Source: Rufibacter roseolus (GTDB lineage Bacteria > Bacteroidota > Bacteroidia > Cytophagales > Hymenobacteraceae). Taken from it: DNA of 64,000 nucleotides. Every line of letters begins with the position of its first letter. Positions within the stretch are counted from its first letter, which is position 1. Under the pieces are notes generated by a model, which worked only from the letters and a program-made list of their open reading frames with translations, did no database searches and was not told the origin of the DNA. The position numbers were made by a program, and so were the translations under genes. This document shows positions 34,394 through 42,661 of this stretch, piece by piece. Where the stretch lies: the NCBI RefSeq assembly GCF_017916365.1, contig NZ_JAFMSU010000003.1, forward strand, positions 124,001-188,000. Reading direction: 5' to 3'.

Positions 34394-35143
34394 CTATTTC
34401 TGCCTGATGGAAGCCAGGCCTGTTTCTTTCTCCAAAACCGCCAATACTCTTCTTTGATACATCCGCCCGATGGGAAGTTGGAGGTGATGCAACCACACGT
34501 ATTTGTGGGAAAAACCGTTAAGGTTAGCCAGGGAAATGATAAATGATCGGTGAATCCGCAGAAAGCCAGGTTCCGGCAACTTCTCCTCCATTTCTGAGAT
34601 AGATTGGTAGGTTTTAAACACTTCGGTTTTGGTGCAGATGAGCAGGTAGTTTCGCTGGGCCTCCAGGTACAGAATCTCTTCGGTGAAAATCTTCATCATC
34701 TGCCGATCGCACTTTATGAGAACAAAGGGGCGGGCCGACTCCGAGGAAGTGCGTTCAGAGGGCAAAGCAGAGGGGACGGAAAGGGCCCAAAACCGCTGCA
34801 CGGCTTGGGAAAAACGCTCAAAGGAAATGGGTTTCAGCAGGAAATCTACGGCCTGCACGTTGAACCCCTCCACGGCGTACTCAGAGTAGGCGGTCGTGAA
34901 GATGAGGGCGGGCAGGTTTTGCTGCGTTTTGGCAAAATCAATGCCCGACAGCCCCGGCAGGTTTATGTCCAGAAACACCAGATCCAAGTTGCCTGCTTGC
35001 AGAAAGGGCTGGGCCTGCCGGATACTGGTACAAACGCCCGCCAACTGCAACGAGGGGGTGTGGTCTATGTGCAGCCTTAGAATGGTGGCGGCAGGCGCCT
35101 CATCTTCAATGATCAGGCAGGAGGCAATCTTATTGGGGTCCAT
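34394..35143 (-). CDS. LytTR-family response regulator
   Basis: A 249-residue two-domain regulator. The receiver has acidic pocket IIEDE, phosphoacceptor D59 in LVFLDINLPG, T83-T84 and K104 in DFLLKPIS. The C-terminal LytTR DNA-binding domain spans about 145-245 (RPFVLIKCDRQMMKIFTEEI, YLEAQRNYLLICTK, FLRIHRSFIISLANLNGF). Its start overlaps the end of the histidine kinase gene by 14 bp, so the two form one unit. Targets are unknown. Confidence 0.95.
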   Translation of the reverse strand: MDPNKIASCLIIEDEAPAATILRLHIDHTPSLQLAGVCTSIRQAQPFLQAGNLDLVFLDINLPGLSGIDFAKTQQNLPALIFTTAYSEYAVEGFNVQAVDFLLKPISFERFSQAVQRFWALSVPSALPSERTSSESARPFVLIKCDRQMMKIFTEEILYLEAQRNYLLICTKTEVFKTYQSISEMEEKLPEPGFLRIHRSFIISLANLNGFSHKYVWLHHLQLPIGRMYQRRVLAVLEKETGLASIRQK

Positions 35144-36206
35144 GCAACCGTACCGTTAGATGAATGGAGAAACTTTCCTCTTTTTTCTGCGCCAGTAATT
35201 CATGGTCATGGGGATAAAGCATTTCCAACCGCTTTTTGACATGGCGCAATCCAAAACGGCTGCTCCCCTCCTGCCCCACCAGAACTGATCCAGAATCAGA
35301 TGGGGAGGGCAAACTGTTTTCCAGGACCACATTCAGCTTATCGTGTTCCACAGCGAGGTTCAGTTTGATCCAGCCGGTGCCCAGGTCATTGTCCAGGCAG
35401 TATTTAAAGCTGTTCTCCAGAAAGGGCTGGATCAGAAACGGCTCCAGGTATTTGCCCTCCACCTCCCCCGATACGGAAAAACAGATGTCCAGCCTATCTT
35501 CAAACCGAAGTTTCTGGAGAAAGATATAGTTGCGAAGGTAGGTGATTTCGTCCGTTAACCGGAGGCGCTGGTGCGGCACCTGGTACACCGAAAACCGGAG
35601 CAGTTCAGAGATTTTTAAAACGATTTCGGCGGATTGGTCAGACTTCTCCAGAATCTTTGCATACAGCCCGTTGAGCACATTGAAAAGAAAATGCGGATGA
35701 AACTGCCCCCGGAGGTAATCCAATTCCGCTTGTACCTTTTCGGTCTGTATCTCCTGCACTTTGCCCGTGGCGGCGGCCCACTGGTGAAAAAGCTTCAGGC
35801 AAAAAGGCAAGGTCACCACAAACTGCAGCTTGAGCACATTATATAAAAAGGGGGGAATGCTGAGGAGCGGCTCGCGGGCATAATCAGTGAGGAAATAAGG
35901 CAGAATCAGGTAGTTGTCTATGATGCGCAGCACTCCGGCAAAAAGCAGCAGCAAGGAGACGTACCCCACCAGGAAAGCGCCTCGCCGGTTTCCGAAAAAC
36001 AGCCGATCCATGAGGGGGCCGGTGATCAGTTCCACAAACAGCACCTTGGGCAACAGGCTGATGAGTTCATTGATCAAAGAGATACCCACCCGCCCAGACG
36101 GAAGGCCCTGTACCAACCCAAAAAGCAGCACATACGCGACCCAGTACATCACCGAGGCGCGGCCAGTCAAAGAGCCTGTGGGGTTGAACAGCTTTTTTAT
36201 TTCCAT
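35130..36206 (-). CDS. LytS/YehU-type sensor histidine kinase
   Basis: A membrane kinase of about 358 residues. Four hydrophobic helices fill residues 20-140 with no large outside domain. The His_kinase (PF06580-type) domain carries the phospho-histidine in GQFHPHFLFNVLNG (about residue 172), and the ATPase part has IQPFLENSFKYCLD and GSSRFGLRHVKKRL. The ATG at 36206 gives MEIKKLF; an in-frame ATG 38 codons upstream adds a sequence with no conserved look. It pairs with the LytTR regulator. Confidence 0.93.
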   Translation of the reverse strand: MEIKKLFNPTGSLTGRASVMYWVAYVLLFGLVQGLPSGRVGISLINELISLLPKVLFVELITGPLMDRLFFGNRRGAFLVGYVSLLLLFAGVLRIIDNYLILPYFLTDYAREPLLSIPPFLYNVLKLQFVVTLPFCLKLFHQWAAATGKVQEIQTEKVQAELDYLRGQFHPHFLFNVLNGLYAKILEKSDQSAEIVLKISELLRFSVYQVPHQRLRLTDEITYLRNYIFLQKLRFEDRLDICFSVSGEVEGKYLEPFLIQPFLENSFKYCLDNDLGTGWIKLNLAVEHDKLNVVLENSLPSPSDSGSVLVGQEGSSRFGLRHVKKRLEMLYPHDHELLAQKKEESFSIHLTVRLHGPQ

Positions 36207-36397
36207 ACAGCAGCCTGAAAGGTAATAGTTTCTGGAAAGAAGTAAATGCCCCTTAAGCCTCAACAAAGGAGATTTCTGGAAGCGGTTGGTTGTCTGTCCT
36301 GCAAAACAGGCTGTTTGCATAAGGAATTTTCAGGGCGAGGGTTCTGCGGCTATTTTCATGAAATAACCTCTAAAACCTTTCACACCCTAGCTTGCTT

Positions 36398-38254
36398 ATG
36401 AAAAAACTACCCTTCCTTTTGCTCTTCTTCCTGGTGCTGGCCACCACTACGTTGCGGGCGCAGTCTACGGCGGTCTACCCAACCAACTGGTGGGTGGGCA
36501 TGAAGATGAACAAACTCCAGCTGCTTCTGCGCAACCTCAGCCAGAACATTGGGCAGCAGAACGTAAGCATTCAGTACCCCGGCGTGACGGTGGTCAAAAC
36601 CCATCGGTTTGAAAACCCGCACTACCTGGCGGTAAACGTAGAAATTTCCCCCAGTGCCCCGCCCGGTCAGGTGCCCATTACGCTGAAAGGGAAAGGCAAA
36701 ACCCAGACCTTGAAATGGCCGCTGCGGCAACAGCGCGAAGGCAAAGGAACGACCTACGCCCAAGGCGTCACCTCCAGCGACTTCATTAACCTGCTCATCA
36801 CGGATCGTTTCAGCAATGGAAACCCGGCCAATGACCGAATTCCCGGCCTGCGCGACCAATCCCTGAACCGTGACTCCATGTACCTGCGCCACGGAGGTGA
36901 TTTTCAGGGCATCACCAACCACCTGGATTACTTTCAGGAATTGGGCGTAACCGCCTTGTGGCTGCTGCCGGTTCAAATCAATGACCGCCCCAACCGTACG
37001 GAGCACGGCTACGCCATCACTGACCATTACCGCATTGATCCGCGGCTGGGCGGCGAAGAGGCCTACAAAAAGCTGAGCGAGAGCCTGCACCAAAGAGGCA
37101 TGAAACTGGTCATGGACGCGGTGTACAACCACGTGGGGCTGCAGCATTTCCTGGAAATGGACCCACCCGCCTCTGATTGGATGCACCGCTGGCCCACCTA
37201 TACCCAGACCACCTATAAAGAGCAAACCCTCTTTGACCCTTATGCCGCGCCCTCAGACCGCAAGAAGATGAGCGACGGCTGGTTCGATGACGGCATGCCT
37301 GACATCAACCACCACAATCCATTCATGGCCAACTACATCATCCAGAACCTGGTGTGGTACGTGCAGGAGTTCGGCATTGACGGCATCCGGATTGACACCT
37401 ACACTTACAGCGACCTGGAATTTGCGAACCGTTGCAACCAGGCGTTGATGGAGGAATACCCTAAGCTTACGCTGTTCGGGGAAACCCGGGTATTCGGGAC
37501 GCCCAACCAGGCTTATTTCAACCAGAACGTAATGAATCTGCCCTACAAGAGCAACCTGCCCGGCTCCGTGGATTTTCAGCTGCTCTACCATGGAATTATT
37601 CCGGCTTTGACGCAGCCCTTCGGGTGGACCGACGGCGTCAATAAAATGTACAACACGCTCACCAACGATTTCCTGAACCAGGACGCCACCCGCAACGTGC
37701 TGCTGCTGGACAACCACGACGAGCCACGCTTTTTCTCGGTGGTGGGCGAGAACGTGGAAAAACAAAAAATGGGCTATAAATGGCTGCTCACCTGCCGCGG
37801 CGTACCGCAGATGTACTATGGGTCAGAGGTGCTGCTGAAAGGCTTCACCAATCCTGACGGGCTGGTAAGGTCTGATTTCCCGGGCGGTTGGCCATCAGAC
37901 AAAAAGAACGCCTTCACGGGCCAGGGCCTGACCACCGATGAAAAAGCCGTGCAGGACCTGGTCAAAAAACTGGGGCAGTTCCGGAAAACGTCCTCGGCGC
38001 TGAAAACCGGCAAGCTGATGCATTATGTGCCCAACCAGGGCTTGTACGTTTACTTCCGCTATGATGCAGACCAAACCATCATGTGCGTGATGAACACAGA
38101 CACCAAGCCCCGTACCCTCAACTTCGGCCACTACGCTGAGCGCACCCAGGGTTTCTCTCAGGCCCAGGACATCCTGGAAGCTAAATCCCTGAGCTTGTCT
38201 TCTTCCCCTACTATTCCGGCCATGCAGATGTGGGTGCTGGAACTGAAGAAATAG
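36398..38254 (+). CDS. Secreted GH13 alpha-amylase/cyclomaltodextrinase-like enzyme
   Basis: A 618-residue glycoside hydrolase with signal peptide (LLFFLVLATTTLRAQ). An N-terminal beta-sandwich of the cyclomaltodextrinase type (YPTNWWVGMKMNKLQLLLRN) precedes the GH13 barrel. The catalytic triad is D333 (DGIRIDTYT), E362 (FGETRVF) and D441 (LLDNHDEPR); the calcium/His region is MDAVYNHVG. A C-terminal beta domain ends MQMWVLELKK. It cleaves alpha-1,4 glucans or cyclodextrins in the periplasm. I use ATG 36398; a TTG two codons before it is less likely. Divergent from the LytTR/LytS pair, which may regulate it. Confidence 0.93.
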   Translation: MKKLPFLLLFFLVLATTTLRAQSTAVYPTNWWVGMKMNKLQLLLRNLSQNIGQQNVSIQYPGVTVVKTHRFENPHYLAVNVEISPSAPPGQVPITLKGKGKTQTLKWPLRQQREGKGTTYAQGVTSSDFINLLITDRFSNGNPANDRIPGLRDQSLNRDSMYLRHGGDFQGITNHLDYFQELGVTALWLLPVQINDRPNRTEHGYAITDHYRIDPRLGGEEAYKKLSESLHQRGMKLVMDAVYNHVGLQHFLEMDPPASDWMHRWPTYTQTTYKEQTLFDPYAAPSDRKKMSDGWFDDGMPDINHHNPFMANYIIQNLVWYVQEFGIDGIRIDTYTYSDLEFANRCNQALMEEYPKLTLFGETRVFGTPNQAYFNQNVMNLPYKSNLPGSVDFQLLYHGIIPALTQPFGWTDGVNKMYNTLTNDFLNQDATRNVLLLDNHDEPRFFSVVGENVEKQKMGYKWLLTCRGVPQMYYGSEVLLKGFTNPDGLVRSDFPGGWPSDKKNAFTGQGLTTDEKAVQDLVKKLGQFRKTSSALKTGKLMHYVPNQGLYVYFRYDADQTIMCVMNTDTKPRTLNFGHYAERTQGFSQAQDILEAKSLSLSSSPTIPAMQMWVLELKK

Positions 38255-38280
38255 CAAACTGAATTTGACTTTTATCCTCA

Positions 38281-38320
38281 AAAGGATAGAACTGGCTTGG
38301 CCCGGTTCTATCCTTTTTTT
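38281..38320 (+). terminator. Terminator of the GH13 gene
   Basis: A 12-bp perfect stem (AAAGGATAGAAC, GTTCTATCCTTT) with a 12-nt loop ends in a run of Ts, 26 bp after the stop codon. Confidence 0.9.
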
Positions 38321-38658
38321 ATTGAAACCAATGCTATCTCGTAGATGGAATAGTCTTCATTTGAATTCAAGGTTTATCACCTCGGAACTGGCAAAGAAAT
38401 GGATGCCTAAGAGATCTCAGGCCTGGGAGTCAATTGGAATTTATTACTCTATCGGGGTTATCATTTTTACGTTCATATAAAGGTGAGATCGTAGTAAAGA
38501 AGATTTAAACGGACTACCTGTTAATGAAAAGGCAATCCTCCCTTCTGGCGGAGAGTAACCTATCTTTTCCAGACTCAAATAAGCCTTTTGACCTAGATGT
38601 GCATTGACACCATAGGAGTTTCTGATGTGAGCTAAAACGCTGCGAAAAGGGGAATCTC
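38321..38658. other. Non-coding gap
   Basis: A short open frame overlaps the terminator but has no protein-like features. No repeat or RNA recognised. Confidence 0.5.
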
Positions 38659-39579
38659 ATGAAAAAACATACACTTCCAGAGAATGATAAACATGAAATT
38701 CTGAACATAGGCACTCTTGAAATGTTTGAACGCCTGATCAACCATGATTCAAACTTTCATGATGCTGATTTGATGGTGATGCCAGGCACCCTGGAAGACA
38801 AACACAAGAACTGTGATTCCATTCCGGCTCTGAGGAGGCAGTTCAACCTCATTTACCTATTGCTCAGCGGCGAGCATGACGTAAAGCTAGGCGCAGATCA
38901 TCTGCAGTTGAATCCCAATGACCTGGTCATTGTCCCAGAAAACATGCTTTACGCCAGTGACCATATCAAAGACTGCCAGGGGTACTGCATCCATTTCAAG
39001 TCTGAGTTCCTGCAGCCCCACCTTTCCAGGCCCTTGCCGGAAGAATTCCCCTTTTTCCACTTTGACGCACCGCATATTGTGAACCTCAATCAGAGTGAGA
39101 GCGACCTGGTGCAGATCGCGTTCAAAAACATTATTGAGGAAAATGAGTGCTCTTCGCCGGAGAAGAACTTCCTGCTCTGCCACCTTATTCTCATTCTGCT
39201 ATTAAGGGTGCGCGAAATCTACCGGAAGCACGTGATGGAGTTGAAGCAAAACCTGAGCAGGCATGAGCACTTAGCCAACCAGTTCAAACTGCTGGTGGAG
39301 AAACACTTTATCCAAAGCAGAACGGTAAATGACTATGCCGAGATGCTGAACATCTCCCCCAGGCACCTGTCAGAGGTGGTGAGCCAGACCTTCGGGCGTT
39401 CTCCTTTGCAGATCATCCATGACTTGCTGCTGCTGGAGGCCAAGGTCCAACTGGTTTCCACAGACAAGTCGGTGTCAGAGATCGCCTATTACCTCAATTT
39501 TGACGACCAACCCCATTTCACGCACTTCATAAAAAAAAGGACCGGCTATTCCCCATTAGCGCTGCGCAGGAAAGGGTGA
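38659..39579 (+). CDS. AraC-family transcription regulator with cupin sensor
   Basis: A 306-residue regulator. The N-terminal cupin-like domain (FNLIYLLLSGEHDVKLGADH, LNPNDLVIVPENMLYASDH) would bind a small ligand. The C-terminal AraC domain has both helix-turn-helix units: TVNDYAEMLNISPRHLSEVV and KSVSEIAYYLNFDDQPHFTH, ending FIKKRTGYSPLALRRKG. It is a likely local regulator of the small cupin and VOC genes that follow. Confidence 0.93.
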   Translation: MKKHTLPENDKHEILNIGTLEMFERLINHDSNFHDADLMVMPGTLEDKHKNCDSIPALRRQFNLIYLLLSGEHDVKLGADHLQLNPNDLVIVPENMLYASDHIKDCQGYCIHFKSEFLQPHLSRPLPEEFPFFHFDAPHIVNLNQSESDLVQIAFKNIIEENECSSPEKNFLLCHLILILLLRVREIYRKHVMELKQNLSRHEHLANQFKLLVEKHFIQSRTVNDYAEMLNISPRHLSEVVSQTFGRSPLQIIHDLLLLEAKVQLVSTDKSVSEIAYYLNFDDQPHFTHFIKKRTGYSPLALRRKG

Positions 39580-39663
39580 ATTTATACATGCATTGCCCAC
39601 TTATTTACAATTCCGGGTCAGGCTTACTTCTTTCATTTGCAGTGTACAAAAGTTACCAATGTC

Positions 39664-40044
39664 ATGGAAAAAGTAATCACCGAATCGAAAAAAGCGGAAT
39701 GGAAAAACTTCGGCGAGGCCGATGAGGTCCGCTGGTTCCCTAATGGAAGGCTTGAACTGGTGAAAGTTGGCGGGGCCACCGTGGGCCGGGCTTTTTTGGA
39801 ACCTGGCTGGCGCTGGTCCACCTCCGTGCAACCCATCGCTAAAACCCATAGTTGCGAGGCTGCTCACTTTCAATACCACGTAGCAGGAATCTTGCATGTG
39901 GTGATGGATGACGGAACAGAATTCGATTGCAAACCAGGCGATGTATCTCTTTTACCTCCTGGCCATGATGCCTGGACCGTGGGCGATGAAACAGCCATTG
40001 TGGTCGATTTTCAAGGAATGGTTGACTACGCCAAAGAATTGTAG
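39664..40044 (+). CDS. Cupin-domain protein
   Basis: A 126-residue single-cupin protein (GRAFLEPGWRWSTSVQPI, HFQYHVAGILHVVMDDGTEF, KPGDVSLLPPGHDAWTVGDE). Function unknown; such proteins bind a metal and small molecule. The ATG at 39664 is preferred over a TTG nine codons earlier. It follows the AraC gene by 84 bp. Confidence 0.86.
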   Translation: MEKVITESKKAEWKNFGEADEVRWFPNGRLELVKVGGATVGRAFLEPGWRWSTSVQPIAKTHSCEAAHFQYHVAGILHVVMDDGTEFDCKPGDVSLLPPGHDAWTVGDETAIVVDFQGMVDYAKEL

Positions 40045-40193
40045 ACCGCCCTTCATTGGATTTCAATGTTTTACCACCCAATTTTAGGTAGATTTACGCT
40101 CTTCCTGTAACTGATGCCTGAAAAGTAAGTGCTCTGTACCCGCCAGGAATCAACTTAACCCAGGGCCATTAACCAAATAGACGCTTACTTTCC

Positions 40194-40649
40194 TTGACTT
40201 CAGCCGCCCAGACCTACCCCAAGTTTTACCTTTACAGCCGCATTGTAAAGGCAAAACTCTTTATTGACTCAAATTACCACCAGAACCTGGACCTGGAGAA
40301 TATCTCTGATGAGGCCTCCTTCTCAAAGTTCCATTTCATCAGGCTCTTCAAATCCATCTACGGCAAAACGCCGCACCATTATCTCACCCAGGTAAGGATT
40401 GAAAAGGCCAAGCATTTCCTGCAGAGCAACTGCACCGTAACCGATACCTGCTTTAAAGTGGGTTTTGACAGCATCACCTCTTTTACCGGCCTTTTCAAAA
40501 AAACAGTAGGGAAAACACCCTCAGAATACCAGCAACTGTACTGTTTAAGGCAAGACCAAATCAAGGCGCAGCCGCTTAGGTTTATTCCGGGTTGTTTTGC
40601 CTCGCAGAAAGGCTGGGCCGAGAAAAGCAATTTTGAAGAGGTCCGGTAA
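40194..40649 (+). CDS. Small AraC-type DNA-binding protein, probable TTG start
   Basis: A protein of about 151 residues with only the AraC DNA-binding domain: LDLENISDEASFSKFHFIRL, FKSIYGKTPHHYLTQVRIEK, TVTDTCFKVGFDSITSFTGL, FKKTVGKTPSEYQQ. No ATG lies between the previous in-frame stop and the domain, so TTG at 40194 is the likely start. No sensor domain is present. A VOC gene follows after 50 bp. Confidence 0.83.
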   Translation: MTSAAQTYPKFYLYSRIVKAKLFIDSNYHQNLDLENISDEASFSKFHFIRLFKSIYGKTPHHYLTQVRIEKAKHFLQSNCTVTDTCFKVGFDSITSFTGLFKKTVGKTPSEYQQLYCLRQDQIKAQPLRFIPGCFASQKGWAEKSNFEEVR

Positions 40650-40699
40650 AGATAAACTTCAGACTTTTGTGTCATTGTAAAACAGAAACCAGGAAAGCA

Positions 40700-41116
40700 A
40701 TGATTACAAAAATGAACCACGTGAGCGTATTTGTTCTGAACCAGGACAGTGCTTATGACTTTTATGTGAACAAACTCGGCTTTAAAGTACATACAGATGC
40801 CTCCATGGAGCCAGGGATGAGGTGGCTGACCGTCTGCCCCCCAGAACAACCCGATCTGCAGATTTCTTTGATGTCTATTGAAGAAGGAATGATGTTCAAA
40901 GGCGAGGCTGCGAATCAAATGAGAGAGTTGGTAAAGAATGGCACCTTTGGCTTCGGGATTTTTGAATGCAACGACCTGAACGCCACTTACGAGGAAATGA
41001 AAGCCAAAGGCGTGGTCTTCAAGAAGCCGCCCACCAAAGAATTCTACGGCTACGAGGCCCTGTTCTCTGATGACTCAGGCAACTGGTTTTCTTTAGGCGA
41101 AAAGCAGGAAGCATAA
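40700..41116 (+). CDS. VOC-family protein
   Basis: A 138-residue VOC protein (MNHVSVFVLNQDSAYDFYVN, GMRWLTVCPPEQPDLQISLM, YEALFSDDSGNWFSLGEKQ). The pairing of a small AraC regulator with such a VOC protein is common in Bacteroidetes and Firmicutes, with a suspected detoxifying role. ATG 40700 is chosen over an upstream TTG. Confidence 0.88.
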   Translation: MITKMNHVSVFVLNQDSAYDFYVNKLGFKVHTDASMEPGMRWLTVCPPEQPDLQISLMSIEEGMMFKGEAANQMRELVKNGTFGFGIFECNDLNATYEEMKAKGVVFKKPPTKEFYGYEALFSDDSGNWFSLGEKQEA

Positions 41117-41178
41117 CTCACAATTAGGTAAGCCACCGGATAGTTAGACCAGACTAACTATACTTTGCCAGATAATAG

Positions 41179-41220
41179 GTCCGGGCAGTCTCCCTAAGCA
41201 GAGGCTGCCCGGACTTTTTT
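41179..41220 (+). terminator. Terminator after the VOC gene
   Basis: GTCCGGGCAG and CTGCCCGGAC form a perfect 10-bp stem followed by six Ts. Confidence 0.9.
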
Positions 41221-41344
41221 GCTGGAAAATCCTCTTCCCTTCTGTCACCCTGTATCTTTTAGCACCAGCTTTGCGGCAAAGCATTCCTTGCTGTATTTCC
41301 CTCCAATCCAAAATAGGTGCTGAGTTTTACAGATTCCTTTCTTA

Positions 41345-41381
41345 GTTTCAAGGCCGATTTAACCAAAACACCTCTGAAACC
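41345..41381. repeat. REP-like nested palindrome, degenerate
   Basis: GTTTCAAGGCCGATTTAAC, then CAAAACACCTCTGAAACC; outer arms intact, middle weak. It ends 12 bp before the SRPBCC gene. Confidence 0.55.
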
Positions 41382-41393
41382 AACTCTGTAAAA

Positions 41394-41828
41394 ATGGAAA
41401 GCACCCCGATCTTAGTAGAAAGTACCGTAAATGCCCCTTCAGAAACCGTCTGGCAAGCCCTTACCCACAAGGAGCAGATGAAAGAATGGTACTTTGACCT
41501 GGCAGAGTTCAGACCAGAGGTTGGTTTTGAGTTCCAGTTCTCCGGTGGCCCCGAAGACAGAAGCTATCTGCACCTGTGCCAGATAACGGAAGTGGAGCAA
41601 GGCCGCAAAATCGGCTATAGCTGGCACTACGATGGCTATCCCGGCAACACCCTGGTAACCTTTGAACTGTTTCCCCAGGGTGACAAAACCAAAGTAAGGC
41701 TCACCCATACCGGGCTGGAAACCTTCCCCTCCAGTAACCCAGATTTTGCCCGTACCAACTTTGAGGCGGGTTGGAATGAGATCATTGGTCAGCTCCTGCC
41801 TGCCTATCTTGAGAAGAAAACTGCTTAG
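41394..41828 (+). CDS. SRPBCC-fold protein (AHSA1-like)
   Basis: A 144-residue START/SRPBCC protein: VESTVNAPSETVWQALTHKE, GFEFQFSGGPEDRSYLHLCQ, HTGLETFPSSNPDFARTNFE and GWNEIIGQLLPAYLEKK. The fold binds hydrophobic ligands; the AHSA1-like bacterial group has no assigned substrate. Probably transcribed alone. Confidence 0.88.
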   Translation: MESTPILVESTVNAPSETVWQALTHKEQMKEWYFDLAEFRPEVGFEFQFSGGPEDRSYLHLCQITEVEQGRKIGYSWHYDGYPGNTLVTFELFPQGDKTKVRLTHTGLETFPSSNPDFARTNFEAGWNEIIGQLLPAYLEKKTA

Positions 41829-42661
41829 ATTATCTTCCTTCCCTAACAACAGACTTTCTGAAGGGAGCCTATAAGTTTAGTATTTTCACTTTGTTTATGC
41901 TTGGCCAGCCTTGCTTTGGGGATGTTTTCTGAAAAACACCCCAAAAGCAAGGCTGGCTCTACTTTGAAAAGTAAGGCCATTTTCTTACACCTAACTCTCT
42001 CACCCGTACGTGTCTGAAACGCCCATGAAGCGACAGCCCTACGCCTCTCATCAGCAACGAAAACCAACCTTCTTCTTTAAAACCCGCAGTTGGGTTCCGG
42101 TATTAGGTCTACTGGTGGAATCAGGGATTCTGGCAGACTTCAGAACTGCTACTGCCCCAAAGTAGCCATTCTGTAGCGCATAAAGGCACCGGTCATTCCC
42201 AGCAAAGGATTGTATCAATCAATTTAAAAGCGCATACACCAACTGCATCAACTGGAAACCAGCGTTAAACAAACGCCACGCAGCAGGTGAATAAGAGCAA
42301 AGGCTAGGGTTCATGCGGGCACGGACCGGATCAACGTCCCTAATCACTTCCAGTCAAACACCGAACTGCACTTGCAGGAAGGCGCCAATTTGCTATTCAG
42401 TTCTGATACTTGGTAACTCCTGTGATTCGCTGATAACAGCGAAGAAAGCTTGTTTAATCCAAGCAGTTTCCCTCATTGATTTACTTGTCCCGGCCACTCT
42501 TCTATTACGCGTCAGACAAGAAGAACCTTTGTTCAGCCCTGATCCTTTTCTTCTCCCTCTAAGCGAAGGAAAATTATAACAGAATTTTCGTGGCCCTTGT
42601 AAAATCCGGTGGCAATTACAGGTCGTAGGTTCTGTCATTCAATCACTTAAACCTATGAAAT
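41829..42661. other. Long non-coding gap with one large hairpin
   Basis: Beyond the palindrome at 41904-41957 I see no gene, RNA or clear promoter. Short frames on both strands lack protein-like character. Confidence 0.5.
41904..41957. repeat. Extended 54-bp hairpin built on a REP-like core
   Basis: Outer arms GCCAGCCTTGCTTT and AAAGCAAGGCTGGC are perfect; inside lie GGGGATGTTTTCT and GAAAAACACCCC, the core of the dispersed family. One bulge is needed. It is the longest hairpin of this family in the window. Confidence 0.78.

Noticed and set aside
38265-38480. Open frame of 71 codons after the amylase gene
   Set aside because: It overlaps the amylase terminator and lacks any protein-like pattern.
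42313-42579. Open frame of 88 codons in the long gap
   Set aside because: Composition is unlike coding sequence here and no family fits.
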